In this document: positions 1 to 11,422 of the stretch, in pieces
Layout of the letters: the number at the start of each line of letters is the position of its first letter
Position numbering within the stretch: position 1 is the first letter of the stretch
Source: Flavobacterium sediminis
Lineage (GTDB): Bacteria; Bacteroidota; Bacteroidia; Flavobacteriales; Flavobacteriaceae
NCBI RefSeq assembly: GCF_003148385.1
Contig: NZ_CP029463.1
Span: 2,294,001 to 2,358,000, forward strand
Direction of reading: 5' to 3'
DNA: 64,000 bases
Position numbers and translations under genes: made by a program
Notes under the pieces: model-generated
Told to the model about the DNA's origin: nothing
Databases searched by the model: none
What the model saw: only the letters and a program-made list of their open reading frames with translations

Positions 1-3000
1 TACCTTGAATGGTCATTTCCTGATTGTTAACCAAAGAGAATAAATTCAGGTTTAGCTTTTTGTCTGTAATAGCATCGTATAATCGGTCTTCATCATTTGT
101 GGCACCATCAATATATCCTACAAGTGCTCTTACTGAAGTGTTGTCAGGAGCAATTAAGTCTAACCAAATTCTATGTTTGTCAATATTTGATCCGGAAGAA
201 GCATTTTTGAAAAACTCTCCGTTATCATATAAATTACTTCTCATAGAATTATTGAATGAAACATTTTGTGATGTTGCTCCGGCATGATTCATTAGTACAA
301 AGAAACCTTGTCCGGCTGCAATGCTACCGTTAAATACTCCGGGGCCTGATGATGTTCCGGTTGCATTATATGTTAAGTAATCACCCGGTGTATAATTGTA
401 TACAAAACTATCGTAAAACGGATCTACTATTGCAGATGACGGTAAAGTACCATGTGTCCATAATTTTACAAAACCGGCTATATTCGTATTTGTTGTTAAG
501 AAATTAATAGCGTTGATCGCAGAAGGATATGGGTTTCCTACTAAGTTCCAGTTGTCATCGTCTTTAGTAGCTAATGTACAAGTAGCACAAGTAGTGTAAT
601 CGGCACCATCATAAGTGCCTCTAACGATTGGAGTTGAAATGTTTCCGTTATTTGGTGTACCTGCAAAAGTAGCTGTAAAGTTTTGTAAAGCCGTAGTATA
701 GTTGTCAGGCCCCCTAACAATATATCCTTTTCCTATTGTCATGTTCTCAATACCTCCCGACCAATTTCCATAACCGTTTAAATTACTTGCTATAGTAGGA
801 GTCCATTTGTAAATAGCACCGGTAGTATTAGGGGAGATATTTCCGGAAGAGAATGATGTTACAGGTGAAGACCAGTAAACATAATCTAATTTACGGATAT
901 TAGTATCTCTATCCATGTGCATAGCTCCTGAACCAGAGTTACTTATGTTGTTGATTTGAACTAAACTTCCGGCATTGTCTAAAATCAAGTCTCCGGTAGT
1001 GCTGATGTTTACCCAATCTGTTATAGTAACTGCATTATCAGTATTCACGGTTAATGAAGCATCATTCTGAATGCTTAGGTTTAAGCCCACACCATTGTAT
1101 CCGGTACCTGATATAACAGGGTCTGTTGTTGTATCTGGAATTACAACACAGTCAAGTGCTGTAGGTTTACCAGCAGGTGTCCAGTTATTGTCGTTATCCC
1201 AATCATTATTTATAGAACCGTTCCAAACTTTTGCACCGTTAACGGTAACTGTAGTTTCGTCTGTTTCTGTTAAAACTGTTCCATCACATAAAGTATAGGT
1301 AATAGCTGCTGTATAAGTAGTGGTAGCACTTGGACAAACATTAATAACATCAGTAGTTCCTATTATCGGACCGGAAGTACCAGCTCCTTCATACCAAGTT
1401 AATGAGGTGATTGAAGTTCCGGACGGAACAAAACGCCAAGCTTCATTCGTAGCCTCCCAATTGGTGTCTAATCCGTTTCTACCCGGTGCTACTGTAGCTA
1501 AAGTTGCGTCTGCATTTTGTATACCTACAATAGCATTACCGTTGTTCCATGGACTCACATTATTATTGTCAATATGTTTTTCTTTTATATAAACTTCAAT
1601 AACATTCGTATTTTCATATAAAACCATCATTCCGGTATATAGAATACTGTTGTCAGAGAACATAGGTACATCACTCCATCCAACTACCAATGCTCTACAT
1701 CCGGTATTTAACGTGATCAGTTCCCAACCTACTTCCCCTCCTTCGCTCGGATCTATATCGTGGTAAACACCGTAAATCGTATTTGCAAAAAGAGCTCCGG
1801 TAGTACTTGGTAGATCATCATCAAAGGAATATCCAGAACCAGAGTCAGCTACAGATATGTCAAAGGTCAATAACCCGTTTGAACCAATTGAGCATTGGTT
1901 GTAAGTATTACCATAGAAACAAAAATCAAATGGCAAAGTTACGATCGGAGACCATCGGTCATCAATATTAACACTCACAGGGTTCTTTAAACAACTGAAC
2001 TGATACGGTGGGTTATAAGTTATAGATTCAACAGTATAGCTTGAAGTGTCCCCTAAATCTAAGTAATTAGCTTCTAAGTCAACACATGTTGATGCATCTG
2101 TACAGAAGAAAGGTGCAGGATCGGCACCATTTAAGCTTAGACCTCCGGAAAGTACTGACGGACAACCTAAGTCTGTTGTTCCTGTACTGTCTCCGATGGC
2201 GCAGGTAGGCATTGTAAATATAACGGGACCTACCCAAACTCCTTGACCGTCTGGTGCTCCGCAATTTGATCTTACCCATACATAATAAGTAGTTCCGGGA
2301 ATTAAACCTGTAAAGTTAACAGAAGTTGTACCTGAAGCTACACTTCCTGTAGGTGTGCTACCAGAGGTAGGTGTAGTATTAGACGTTGAAAAATAATATT
2401 GGTATCCGTTTGCCGGTACAGGAGTAGGTTCTGTCCAACTTACAGTTGCTTCTGTTTGTGAAACTAAGAATACGGAGAGTGATTCCGGATTTTCTCCGCA
2501 GGGAAGCGGAGGTAAAATTGTTAAGGTATAATCTTCTGCTTCTCCATAGCTGATATTGCCACAAGCATCCGGATTTGAAGAAGAATAATTGGAACGAATT
2601 CTCATTCTGTGATCGCCGGTAGCGGCACCAGCCGGAACATTAAAGGAACCGGAGAATGTAGTGCCGTAAGCATTACTGGTATACATTCTTTCAGTAGCAT
2701 CAAAAACCATGTCGTCATTCCAGTCTACCCAAATAGCAAAACCGGAAGTACTGTTTAGTATTACATTGAAATTAACAGATCCGCCATTATACTGGCTTAC
2801 AATTTGACCTGTAAAATCTCCGTAACCACTTGTTGAAAAACCAGAGCTTGTATTAGATATATTACTTACGCCACTTGTTGTTGTAAAATCTGTTATATAA
2901 TCAGAGGTATAGGATGAAGTAGCTGTACAATATCCTGTATAAAAAGAATCAACAGCCCATGGGCTATAGTCACCGCCACCACAGTTTGTTCTTACAAAAA

Positions 3001-4899
3001 CATAATAAGTTGTATTAGAAATTAATCCGGTAAAGCTGGTTGAAGTACTTGCTGTAGCGGTTCCCGAAGCAGGAGGGGTATTTGTTGTTGATATATAATA
3101 CTCATATCCTACAGGAGTGGAACCTAATGTAGGATCTATCCAGGAAGCTGTTCCGGTAGTAGTTGAGGTAGCATCAGCAGTCAATGTTGGCGGATAGCAT
3201 GAAATAGTTCCGACGATTACGGCATAGTCTTCATATTCTCCGTAAGAGGCAGGACCACAAGACGTGATGCTTCCTGACCAACTGTTAGCAACTCTCATTC
3301 TGAAAGTGCCGTTTGTTTGTGCTACGGGGATGTTTATTGTTCCTGTATAATTTGATGCGTAAGAAGTGGTGGCAACTAAAGTTTCTCCGGCATCATCAAA
3401 ATCAGCGTCGTTGTTCCAGTCAATCCAAACATAGTAGTAATTAGTTCCTGTTGAGGGCGTAATTGATATGTCGAAACTTCCGCCCGGAATCTGGGAAACA
3501 GAAATCGTCGGATAATTGTCGGTATAACCACCTGTTCCGGCACCTGAAGTGTTGTTGAAATTTGTCAGACCATTAGTCGTCGTAACATTAGTTAAATAAT
3601 AACTTGTGGAACCACTAGGCGTACAAGGTGTTAACTCTGAGGTAAAAGTTGCTGTAGATGATGTAGCACTGTTACCCGAATTTGTACAGGTAACGATTAG
3701 TTGCCATTCAACTACTGTTCCTAAAGCCGGAGCTGTTTGTGCTGCAGGGTCTGAATATGTTGTAGAAGCACTACCCACATTTGTCCATCCCCGCTATTTG
3801 TATTAGATTGCCATTGATAAGTTAGTCCTGCTCCGATAGTGTATCCTGTTGCAGAAACATTGTAAGTAGATCCGGGATTTCCGGTAGCAGGTGAAACAGT
3901 TACACTACCTCCTGTAGGAGTTCCTGAACAAGGAGTAAGAGGAGCAACTTGTATTGTGTAATCTTCTGCTTCTGTGTAAGTGGTGGAACCACATGCAGAA
4001 GGGTCGGTTGAAAAATAATTTGTAACCACACGCATTCGGTAATTTCCGGAAGTCGCAGTTCCCGGAATTGTAATGGTTCCTGAGGCACTACTAACATAAC
4101 TGCCGCTGGCATATACTTTTTCTCCGGTATCAGCGAAATCTCCATCATTATTCCAGTCCACAAAAATATTGATTCCGTGTGTACCTGAATCCATAGTTAC
4201 ACTAAAATTGAAGCTTAGCCCAGCCGTTTGAGTAACTATTTGAGAAGTGTAATCTCCATAACCATTAGTTGAGTAGGTTGTAGAGTTGTTTATATTGGTA
4301 GAGCCTCCTGTTGTTGTGAAATTACTTATCCAATAACTACTACTGGACGATGTAAAAGTACAGTAGCTAACACTAGGAGTTGAGTCATATACACAAACAT
4401 TTCCTGACCATGAATTAGTTCCTGTATTTGTTCTGTTAATTCTAACGTAATAAGTGGTGTTAGGAGAAACAGTCGGGGTAAGTGTTATGGCTGTATTTCC
4501 ACTGGCATTATCACAATCCACTAAAGTAAAGCCAGAACAGTTGCCACTATAAATAGAGGCTGACCATGGTCTGTTTGTGGTAGCTTCGAGAGTAATAGAG
4601 GTAGTGGAAGCTCCTGTGGTAAAGGTATACCAGCCGTCCTTATTAGCCGTAACGCTATTACAAAGGATAGGGTTTGCTGCGCCTGTTTCCAAAGTGTTGC
4701 TTGTAAATGTAAATGATGTTGTGGAACAAGATGTTCCTAAAGTAAGTGGAGTTGCATTTGAGCAATTATCATTTGCACTTTGTGAAAAAACAGATGAAAA
4801 AAACAAAAGTAAGAAAAAAGATATTAAATATTTGTTAATGCAGTGTTTTAACAAAAAGGAATCTTTTGGGGATTTTATCCCTAATAGGTTCTTTTTCAT
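1..4899 (-). pseudogene. Large secreted GEVED/FN3 surface protein, frameshifted, 3' end outside window
   Basis: Secreted, probably cell-surface, protein. The first frame begins at 4899 with a signal peptide of about 40 residues ending in VFSQ. A beta-rich domain follows (NDNCSNATPL to SGNVCVYD), then a GEVED domain (FVDWNNDGDFADTGE, ending EAEDYTIQV). The frame breaks at the C run 3789-3792. In the other frame, open all the way to base 1, two more GEVED domains (WIDWNNDADFDDAGE and WVDWNDDMVFDATE), FN3-like segments, a domain with LPFDFCFYGNTYNQ and the C-terminal module with NWNLVGNPYPSAI continue. The expected sorting domain lies left of the window. Adding one G restores the reading SGGWTNVG. 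The arrangement closely parallels the gene at 16415-20593. T9SS export is inferred from that paralogue. Ligand unknown. The break may be a sequencing error. Confidence 0.8.
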
Positions 4900-4936
4900 G
4901 GTTTTGATAAGATAAAGAGGTTAGTTGAATTTTTTA

Positions 4937-4966
4937 CAAATGTATTTTTTTTTGTTTAAAAACAAA
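4937..4966 (-). promoter_or_regulatory. Bacteroidota-type promoter for the 1-4899 gene
   Basis: On the minus strand a TTTG (4963-4966) lies 18 bases before TACATTTG (4937-4944). This matches the family consensus TTTG...TAnnTTTG. It sits about 40 bases before the start codon at 4899. The rest of the 296-base divergent spacer is AT-rich with long T and A runs and no gene. Confidence 0.55.
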
Positions 4967-5195
4967 CAAAATATTAATAAAATGTTATTTATTTTTTAAA
5001 TTTTTAATTGTTTTTTTGATCTAATTTTAATTTTTAGTTAAATTATCTGTTATTATTGTAATTTTAGATAAAAAATTTAGTAGGAAATTAAGTGTTTCAT
5101 TTTTTTTAAAGAATAAAAGGCGTTTTTTGGTAATAATTTTATGTATTATAATATATTAATTGTATTTTTGTCAATACGTAATCTATACTTTAATT

Positions 5196-7028
5196 ATGAG
5201 AAAAACTCTACTATCTTTAATGTTTATGGTAGGGCTTGGAAGCCAAGCTCAGTTGTATGTAGGAACTGGCGGTTATGTATATTCTAACGATCAGTATATA
5301 TTTGTGACCAGCCAGGTTGAGCTTAATTCCGGAGGGAATATTTTTTTAAGAAACCAGTCTCAATTACTACAAGGGACTACTGGTGTAGGACAAAATACAG
5401 GTTTGGGAACATTATCTGTTTTTCAAGAAGGTACAAGCGATAATTTTAAGTATAATTATTGGTGTTCACCTGTTGGAAATCCTAGTGCTACGATTGGAAA
5501 TTCAAATTTCGGAATTTCTTTATTGAATAGCCCGACAGGGCTTACAAGCAGCACTCCGGTTACGGTTCTTCCTTACGGGAATTATAATGGGCAAGCGACT
5601 CCTTTGTCAATTGCTCAAAGATGGATTTATAAATTCAGTACTTCAAATCAGTATGCTCAATGGGTATTTGTAGGTACAGCGACTAATGTTCAACCGGGAT
5701 TAGGTTTTACAATGAAAGGAACTTCAGGTACAGATACTTTTGTAGCAGATACTAATGAAGGTGTTGAAAATAATGCAGGAAATGCTCAGCGTTATGATTT
5801 CAGAGGTAAACCCAATGACGGAAATATAGCAAATGCCGTTTCTACTAATAATTTTACCTTAATTGGTAATCCTTATCCAAGTGCTATTGACTTGAATATT
5901 TTTTTGTTAGATCCTGCTAATTCAGCTGTGATTAATGGTCAGGCTTATTTTTGGGAGCAAACGTCAACGACACACTTTATTACGGATTATGACGGAGGTT
6001 ATGGTATATATACACCGGGAACAGGAGTTTATACACCGGCTGTATTCTGGAATTATGATCAGGCAGGTGGACAAGAAACGAATTTAGGTTCATCTGGTTC
6101 TGTTTATGAGAGAAGGTTTACTCCTGTAGGTCAGGGTTTTATGGTCTTAGGGACGGCTAACGGATCGATAGTCATGAAGAATCAATATAGAGTTTTCGTG
6201 AAAGAGAGTGTCGCCAATCAATCGGAATTTGAAAGAATGGCAATATCAAGAGCGACAGTATCAAATGATGAATATTTTCAGGAAATTCCTAATGTAGCCG
6301 GAACGGATTACACACAAATAAGAAAAGGAACATCTCCTTATTTAAGAATCAATGCTGTTTATAATAATGAGGCAGTTCGTCCTACAACAATTGCTTTTGA
6401 TGATTTGGCAACTCAGGCTTATGATTATGGTTATGACGGACGCTCAGCTACAGATGCAGCTCCTATCAGTTTTTACTATGTAGTAGACGGAATGTCTTAT
6501 GAATATGCGTCTACGGCTTTTAAATTCGGAATAAATGAGAAAGTTCCTGTAGGTTTCCGTTGTAATGAAACAACTACGTTTAAAGTTTTGGTTCAAGGAG
6601 CTTATTCTGGTTTTGACGATTCTCAAATGGTATATATGCATGATAAACAAACAGGAATCTATCATGATATAAAAAATAATTCTTTTGAAGTAACATTACC
6701 GGCAGGTGATAACAGAACTCGTTTTGAAATAACATTTAAAAATATTGATAAAGACATATCTGAAGAAGATATCTTTTCTTCTGAGTCATTTGATGTATAT
6801 CAAAATAACGAAGGGAATATGTTAACCGTTTTAAACGCAATACATAAAGATATCGTTAAAGTAGATTTATATGATGTAACCGGTAAGTTAGTTCTTTCTA
6901 AAGAGAATTTAGGGAAAAGTGAAAAGATTGAGATACCGACTTCAAATCTAAGTGATGGAGTTTACATTGTGAAGTTGGCTACAATTGATGCAGTTGAAAT
7001 AACTAAAAAAGTATCAATTTATAAATAA
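5196..7028 (+). CDS. T9SS type A sorting domain surface protein
   Basis: Secreted protein of 610 residues with a signal peptide (MRKTLLSLMFMVGLGSQA). I chose the ATG at 5196 because the upstream extension from 5160 would put 12 unrelated residues before a clean signal peptide. The C-terminal ~85 residues form a T9SS type A sorting domain (VDLYDVTGKLVLSKENLG ... DGVYIVKL ... KKVSIYK), so export through the type IX system and surface attachment are expected. The middle carries the module shared with the large neighbours: YNYWCSPVGNP, FRGKPNDGNI, LIGNPYPSAID, GQGFMVLG and TGIYHDIKNNSF. A close paralogue lies at 20917-22755. It is divergent from the 1-4899 gene. Molecular function unknown. Confidence 0.85.
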   Translation: MRKTLLSLMFMVGLGSQAQLYVGTGGYVYSNDQYIFVTSQVELNSGGNIFLRNQSQLLQGTTGVGQNTGLGTLSVFQEGTSDNFKYNYWCSPVGNPSATIGNSNFGISLLNSPTGLTSSTPVTVLPYGNYNGQATPLSIAQRWIYKFSTSNQYAQWVFVGTATNVQPGLGFTMKGTSGTDTFVADTNEGVENNAGNAQRYDFRGKPNDGNIANAVSTNNFTLIGNPYPSAIDLNIFLLDPANSAVINGQAYFWEQTSTTHFITDYDGGYGIYTPGTGVYTPAVFWNYDQAGGQETNLGSSGSVYERRFTPVGQGFMVLGTANGSIVMKNQYRVFVKESVANQSEFERMAISRATVSNDEYFQEIPNVAGTDYTQIRKGTSPYLRINAVYNNEAVRPTTIAFDDLATQAYDYGYDGRSATDAAPISFYYVVDGMSYEYASTAFKFGINEKVPVGFRCNETTTFKVLVQGAYSGFDDSQMVYMHDKQTGIYHDIKNNSFEVTLPAGDNRTRFEITFKNIDKDISEEDIFSSESFDVYQNNEGNMLTVLNAIHKDIVKVDLYDVTGKLVLSKENLGKSEKIEIPTSNLSDGVYIVKLATIDAVEITKKVSIYK

Positions 7029-7050
7029 TAAATTTTTTATCGTATATATA

Positions 7051-7083
7051 AAAACGCTTTCAGAATTCTGAAAGCGTTTTTTT
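7051..7083 (+). terminator. Rho-independent terminator after the 5196-7028 gene
   Basis: A perfect 30-base palindrome (AAAACGCTTTCAGAA and its complement) is followed by further T. It begins 22 bases after the stop codon. Confidence 0.85.
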
Positions 7084-7330
7084 GTTTTCATAAATATATT
7101 GATTCATTTTTGGTTTTGTATTTACATTATTGTTTGTGTAATTATGGTTTTGAAAGCTATGTATATTGGTGAGGAGATTAAAATGTATTTCAGTGGCTTT
7201 AGATATGATATTATAAAGTAGTGGGAAAAAGTGCAATTATAATAAAGTTTTTTTATCTTAAATTAAGTTTAAAAGAAGTGTTTCTATAAGGTGTGTTTAT
7301 AAGGGATTTGCATAACTTTATGGATGGAAT
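7084..7330. other. Gene-free AT-rich spacer between convergent genes
   Basis: The space between the convergent genes ending at 7028 and 7387 is 358 bases and holds a terminator for each. In the AT-rich stretch between those terminators I see no ORF, RNA gene or repeat. Confidence 0.5.
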
Positions 7331-7364
7331 AAAAATAAAAAGACGGACAAATGTCCGCCTTTTC
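7331..7364 (-). terminator. Rho-independent terminator after the 7387-11235 gene
   Basis: Read on the minus strand, GGCGGACA pairs with TGTCCGTC (one G-T pair) around a short loop and is followed by a T-rich tail. It lies just past the stop codon at 7387. Confidence 0.75.
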
Positions 7365-7386
7365 TTTTGCACTTTTTTAATTATGA

Positions 7387-10300
7387 TTAATAAATAACCT
7401 TTTTGTTAATAATAGTGCCGTCTGCTAAAACTGTTTTGACAAGGATCGTGTTATTCGTTTTTAATATTGAATGAATAGAGATACTTGTTTCAGAATATTT
7501 TCCTGTAAATAAAGTTTTGCCCAAAATATCATAGACTACAACGCTTTGAATATTTTCAGGTGCTTCAATTCGAAGGGTATTTTCTGTGGCGAATATTTTT
7601 ACGTCGTTTTCTAAACTATTGAAAGTTTCAGTACTGAGAAGACTATTGGTAAATCGTAAGATAAATCGATTGTCAAAAGTACCTGAATTAGAACTAAAAC
7701 TATAAGGAGAAACTTTTAAATCATGTATGATCCCTAAACTTAGATCTTCTAAGTAAATGTCTTGAGAGTTGAAGATTCCGTCTATATTACTAATTGCAAT
7801 GGTGTAACTACCGTTTTGAGGAATTGTAATACCTAACGGAATGGTATCATCAAGATCGAAAGGTAGTGCCCTTCCCTGAATAGCTAATTTTTTAGTGTCG
7901 GCAATAGAATAGAGCTCAAAATTAGTTTTAATATCCATTGCAGGAGCATCGAATTTCGGGTCAAAATTAGTAGCAGCTCCTGTAGCATATCCTACTAAAG
8001 CATCGCTTGATTGACCGGTAGGAGATATCATTTTAAGCCAAATTCTGTGTCTCTCATTGATTTGTGACTGGCTAGCTCTGTAAAATTGGTCATTTCTATT
8101 TACATTTGAGCGCATAGAGTTATTGAATATGACTGTTTCATTAGTTGAAGCAGCATCATTCATCAGAACAAAGAAACCTTGTCCGGCACCTATGTAACCG
8201 TCAAAACCAGCCTGAGTGCCTCCTAATGAGTTGTAAGTCATATAATCTGCAACATCGTAGTTCAGTTGATAGCTTCCGTAAAATGGATTTGCAATAGGAG
8301 CAGGATCAACACCGTGTGTCCATATTTTAACGAACGGAGTTAAATGAGTACTGTTAGCGGTTAAAAATGCATCCGTTGAAATAGCTGAAGGATAGGGGTT
8401 TCCTAACAGGTTCCAGTTGTCATCATCTTGAGTAACGGGTGTTGTGGTTGGACCTGTGTATGGAGAACCGACATAGGTTCCTCTTTTGATAGGAACATTA
8501 ATGTCACCATTGTTAGGAGTACCTGTAAAAGTAGCTGTAAAAGTTTGTGTTGATGTGGTGTAACCGTTCGGGCCTTTTACAATATAACCTTTACCGTTTG
8601 CCATAGTTTCATTTCCGTTAATCCAATTTCCGAAATTACCAGCATAAGTTCCTCCGTTATTGATTGTAGGGTTCCATTTCCAAATAAAACCGTTTGGAGT
8701 TGCCGGAGAAATATTGCCGGAAGAAAAATTTGCTACAGGTGTTGACCAGTAAACATAGCTCAGTAAGTTAATTTCGGCATTTCTTTTCATTGAAATAACA
8801 CCATTGTTTGCAATATTATCGATCTGTATAAGGCTGGATGCATTTTCTAAATTAACGATACCTCCTGCGTCGACATCTACCCATTCTTTTACTGTGATGC
8901 TATTATTAGAAAGCGTATTCATATTTCCGGTGCTTTTGACTTTAAGGTTTTTTGCAAAAGCATCATATCCGTTACCGTCTACTACTACATTATCCGGGAT
9001 AATAACACAATTATCAATGGTAGGAACACCAGAAGGAAGCCAATTGTCTGGATCACTCCAGTTAGTACTGTTTGATCCGTTCCATATCTTAGAATTGTTG
9101 GTCACAGTAATGTCATCAGTTGCATAACAGCCGTTTGATAAAATGGCACTTACTGTAAAGGTATATGAACTTTGTTCTAATTGAGCTAATGTAGGTTTTA
9201 TAAAGACATTTACAGCCGGTGTTCCGCTAGTATAAGGTATGGTACAGGCAAAGTCCTGATAAGCATTGATAGGAAGAGCACTGGTCCAGTCAAAAGCCGT
9301 ATTTAAAGGCTTGGTTCCGTATAATTCAATATTGTCAACAGCAACTCCGTCAGGTAACCATCCTGAACCGGCGTAGGAATGATGTCTAACGCGGATTTTT
9401 AAATTAGGTTGATTTATATAAGCTGACAAATCATAACTTAGGGTAACAAATCTGGTTCCGATTCCTACGTTAGAAGTAAAGTTGTCAATTTCAACAGGAT
9501 ATGTAGCTCCGCCATCTGTTGATAATTCGATGGCAACATATTCGTTTGTCGGATTAGCTCCGCCTGTATAATATCTTGAATAGTATAATTTTAATTTAAG
9601 AGTCAAATCTAAGAAATCAGTTGAGTTTACTGAATTGGATAGCGCTAAAAAGTTCTGAACGGTACTGGAAGGATAGTCAGGACTTGAAGCATCCGAAAGA
9701 GCCAGAGCAAATTTGTTTGTTCCGAATCCGGAAGAAATAGCCGGAAACCAAACATTAGTTGATGGAACATGAACACTGGTTCTGTTTTGGAATTTTGTTT
9801 TGTTGTCAGTAGCATTACCGTTAGAGTCATTATTGATATTAGTGAATACTCCTAAATTTCCACTTTCAAAATCTTCATCGATAAGATGTACCGTTTCTGT
9901 ATCACCGCTTGTCGTAAGCTCTAACACTTCGTTTTCACCACAGATCAAAGGATTTGAAGGGGTAAAAGTTAATGTTGGAGTAGGGTTGACCAAAGCCGTT
10001 ATTTCCGTTCTTACTACTGATTCACAACTTCCGTTGTAAGCGGTTACCCAATATGTAGTAGTAGAGGTCAGGTTTGGTGTGTTCCAATTACCGGATGGAG
10101 TAGTAGCAAGTGGACTTCCTCCTGTTTCGTTCGCATACCATCTGTATTCTGTTGTTCCGGAACTTCCGTTTGCATTAAGGCTTACAATTCCGGATCCACA
10201 AGTACTTCCGTTGGTAACATCAGTAATCGTGGCGGAGCAATTTTCAATTACCGTAAAAATATAATCTTCTGTTTCACCATAATTGTCATCACTAAACATT

Positions 10301-11235
10301 CCGCTACCGTATTCAAAATTATCGCATGACGAAAAATTAAAGCCAAATGTCTCCGATCCGAGCCATGATGATCCGTTGTTTACCCTTATTCTCATTCTGT
10401 AATCTCCGGGTGTTTGAGAGGCCGGGATAACAAAACCAAAGGTTACACTTGACCCGGCAAATCCTTGAATGTCATAAACAAGTTCTCCGGAATCACTGAA
10501 ATCTCCATCGTTATTCCAGTCTACCCAAGCCTTCCAGGTCCCTCTAAGATGATCGTTCCCCGTACAGTTAGCTGTTATATTTACACCTTCTCCTTGTGCC
10601 TGAATGGCTAAAGGTGTTAAAGATGTAAAATCCTGATAACCGTCAGAATCATAAGTGGAAGTGTTTACCGGAGGGTCAGAAAGTGTTCCGATAAAAGCTA
10701 AATTGGTAATATATAAACCGGAAGGATTGTCAGATATAGGAATGCAATAGGAATTAACAGGCGTTGATCCCGGTGTTGCACTGCAATTAATGTTTAAATT
10801 AAATCCGGAACATCTATTGCTGCCATCTGCATAAAAATGAACGGTTAAAGATCCGGTAGTGGATGTTATTGTAGGAATAGTTGTTGTGCTACAAGAAGTT
10901 CCGCTTCCTTGAGGTGAGCCTCCCCATAAAACAGTGCCTCCTGTTCCGTTTCCGTCATAGATGGTTAAATAATCATATCCGGCTTCAGCAGTTATGCTAC
11001 CGGAAATCTGAATGTAATTACCGGCTACTGAAGGGGTAATAACGGTATAACCATTAGAATTATTTTGATAGTTTCCTGAGCCACCGCTGTCTGAAATTGT
11101 TCCTGAACAAGTTGAAATAGTATTGTTACCGTTTCTTGGGACTTGATATTGTGAGTAGCTTTGAAAAGTGATGGTTAATAATAGCAGAAAATACAATTTC
11201 TTACCATTAAAAAAGTAGATTTTTCCCATAAACAT
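7387..11235 (-). CDS. Secreted CUB/GEVED protein with T9SS sorting domain
   Basis: Intact secreted protein of 1282 residues. A second possible start is the ATG at 11229. The signal peptide ends near FQSYSQ. A CUB-like domain follows (about residues 40-150, with YDYLTIYDGNGTGG), then a GEVED domain (about 215-330, AWVDWNNDGDFSDSGE, GETEDYIFTV), an Ig-like region (EYRWYANETGGSPL), a MAM/jelly-roll-like segment near VAIELSTDGG, and the shared C-terminal module (YVYWSTPVANF, KGYIVKGPNGY, NWNLLGNPYPSAI, AGQGFFVLMN, LGIIHDLK). The last ~80 residues are a T9SS type A sorting domain (VVVYDILGKTLFTGKY, ending NKKVIY). Closest relative in view is 11423-16281, sharing everything after the N-terminal domain. 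Probably a surface adhesin-like or binding protein; ligand unknown. Confidence 0.85.
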   Translation of the reverse strand: MFMGKIYFFNGKKLYFLLLLTITFQSYSQYQVPRNGNNTISTCSGTISDSGGSGNYQNNSNGYTVITPSVAGNYIQISGSITAEAGYDYLTIYDGNGTGGTVLWGGSPQGSGTSCSTTTIPTITSTTGSLTVHFYADGSNRCSGFNLNINCSATPGSTPVNSYCIPISDNPSGLYITNLAFIGTLSDPPVNTSTYDSDGYQDFTSLTPLAIQAQGEGVNITANCTGNDHLRGTWKAWVDWNNDGDFSDSGELVYDIQGFAGSSVTFGFVIPASQTPGDYRMRIRVNNGSSWLGSETFGFNFSSCDNFEYGSGMFSDDNYGETEDYIFTVIENCSATITDVTNGSTCGSGIVSLNANGSSGTTEYRWYANETGGSPLATTPSGNWNTPNLTSTTTYWVTAYNGSCESVVRTEITALVNPTPTLTFTPSNPLICGENEVLELTTSGDTETVHLIDEDFESGNLGVFTNINNDSNGNATDNKTKFQNRTSVHVPSTNVWFPAISSGFGTNKFALALSDASSPDYPSSTVQNFLALSNSVNSTDFLDLTLKLKLYYSRYYTGGANPTNEYVAIELSTDGGATYPVEIDNFTSNVGIGTRFVTLSYDLSAYINQPNLKIRVRHHSYAGSGWLPDGVAVDNIELYGTKPLNTAFDWTSALPINAYQDFACTIPYTSGTPAVNVFIKPTLAQLEQSSYTFTVSAILSNGCYATDDITVTNNSKIWNGSNSTNWSDPDNWLPSGVPTIDNCVIIPDNVVVDGNGYDAFAKNLKVKSTGNMNTLSNNSITVKEWVDVDAGGIVNLENASSLIQIDNIANNGVISMKRNAEINLLSYVYWSTPVANFSSGNISPATPNGFIWKWNPTINNGGTYAGNFGNWINGNETMANGKGYIVKGPNGYTTSTQTFTATFTGTPNNGDINVPIKRGTYVGSPYTGPTTTPVTQDDDNWNLLGNPYPSAISTDAFLTANSTHLTPFVKIWTHGVDPAPIANPFYGSYQLNYDVADYMTYNSLGGTQAGFDGYIGAGQGFFVLMNDAASTNETVIFNNSMRSNVNRNDQFYRASQSQINERHRIWLKMISPTGQSSDALVGYATGAATNFDPKFDAPAMDIKTNFELYSIADTKKLAIQGRALPFDLDDTIPLGITIPQNGSYTIAISNIDGIFNSQDIYLEDLSLGIIHDLKVSPYSFSSNSGTFDNRFILRFTNSLLSTETFNSLENDVKIFATENTLRIEAPENIQSVVVYDILGKTLFTGKYSETSISIHSILKTNNTILVKTVLADGTIINKKVIY

Positions 11236-11370
11236 TAAATTTAAAGGGCGAAATTATACCAATGTTTTTTTATTGTAATATTTTATCGATAAAAAGTATA
11301 TAAAATCGTTGATTGATGTAATTCAATGGTTTGATTTTGTTGTTTGATAATCAGTAGTTTATAAAAACAA

Positions 11371-11399
11371 AAAAGGCTGTTCTTATGAACAGCCTTTTT
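11371..11399 (-). terminator. Terminator after the 11423-16281 gene
   Basis: AAAAGGCTGTTC pairs with GAACAGCCTTTT around TTAT. It can work on either strand, but the gene ending at 11423 on the minus strand is the one that uses it. Confidence 0.8.
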
Positions 11400-11422
11400 A
11401 AATAACATTTAATTAGTATATT

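Noticed and set aside
1071..1592. Plus-strand ORFs inside the GEVED gene
   Set aside because: They lie opposite a minus-strand frame that is open for the whole stretch and matches an intact paralogue.
3900..4163. 87-codon minus-strand ORF in another frame of the GEVED gene
   Set aside because: Frame shadow; the main frame there encodes a clear GEVED domain.
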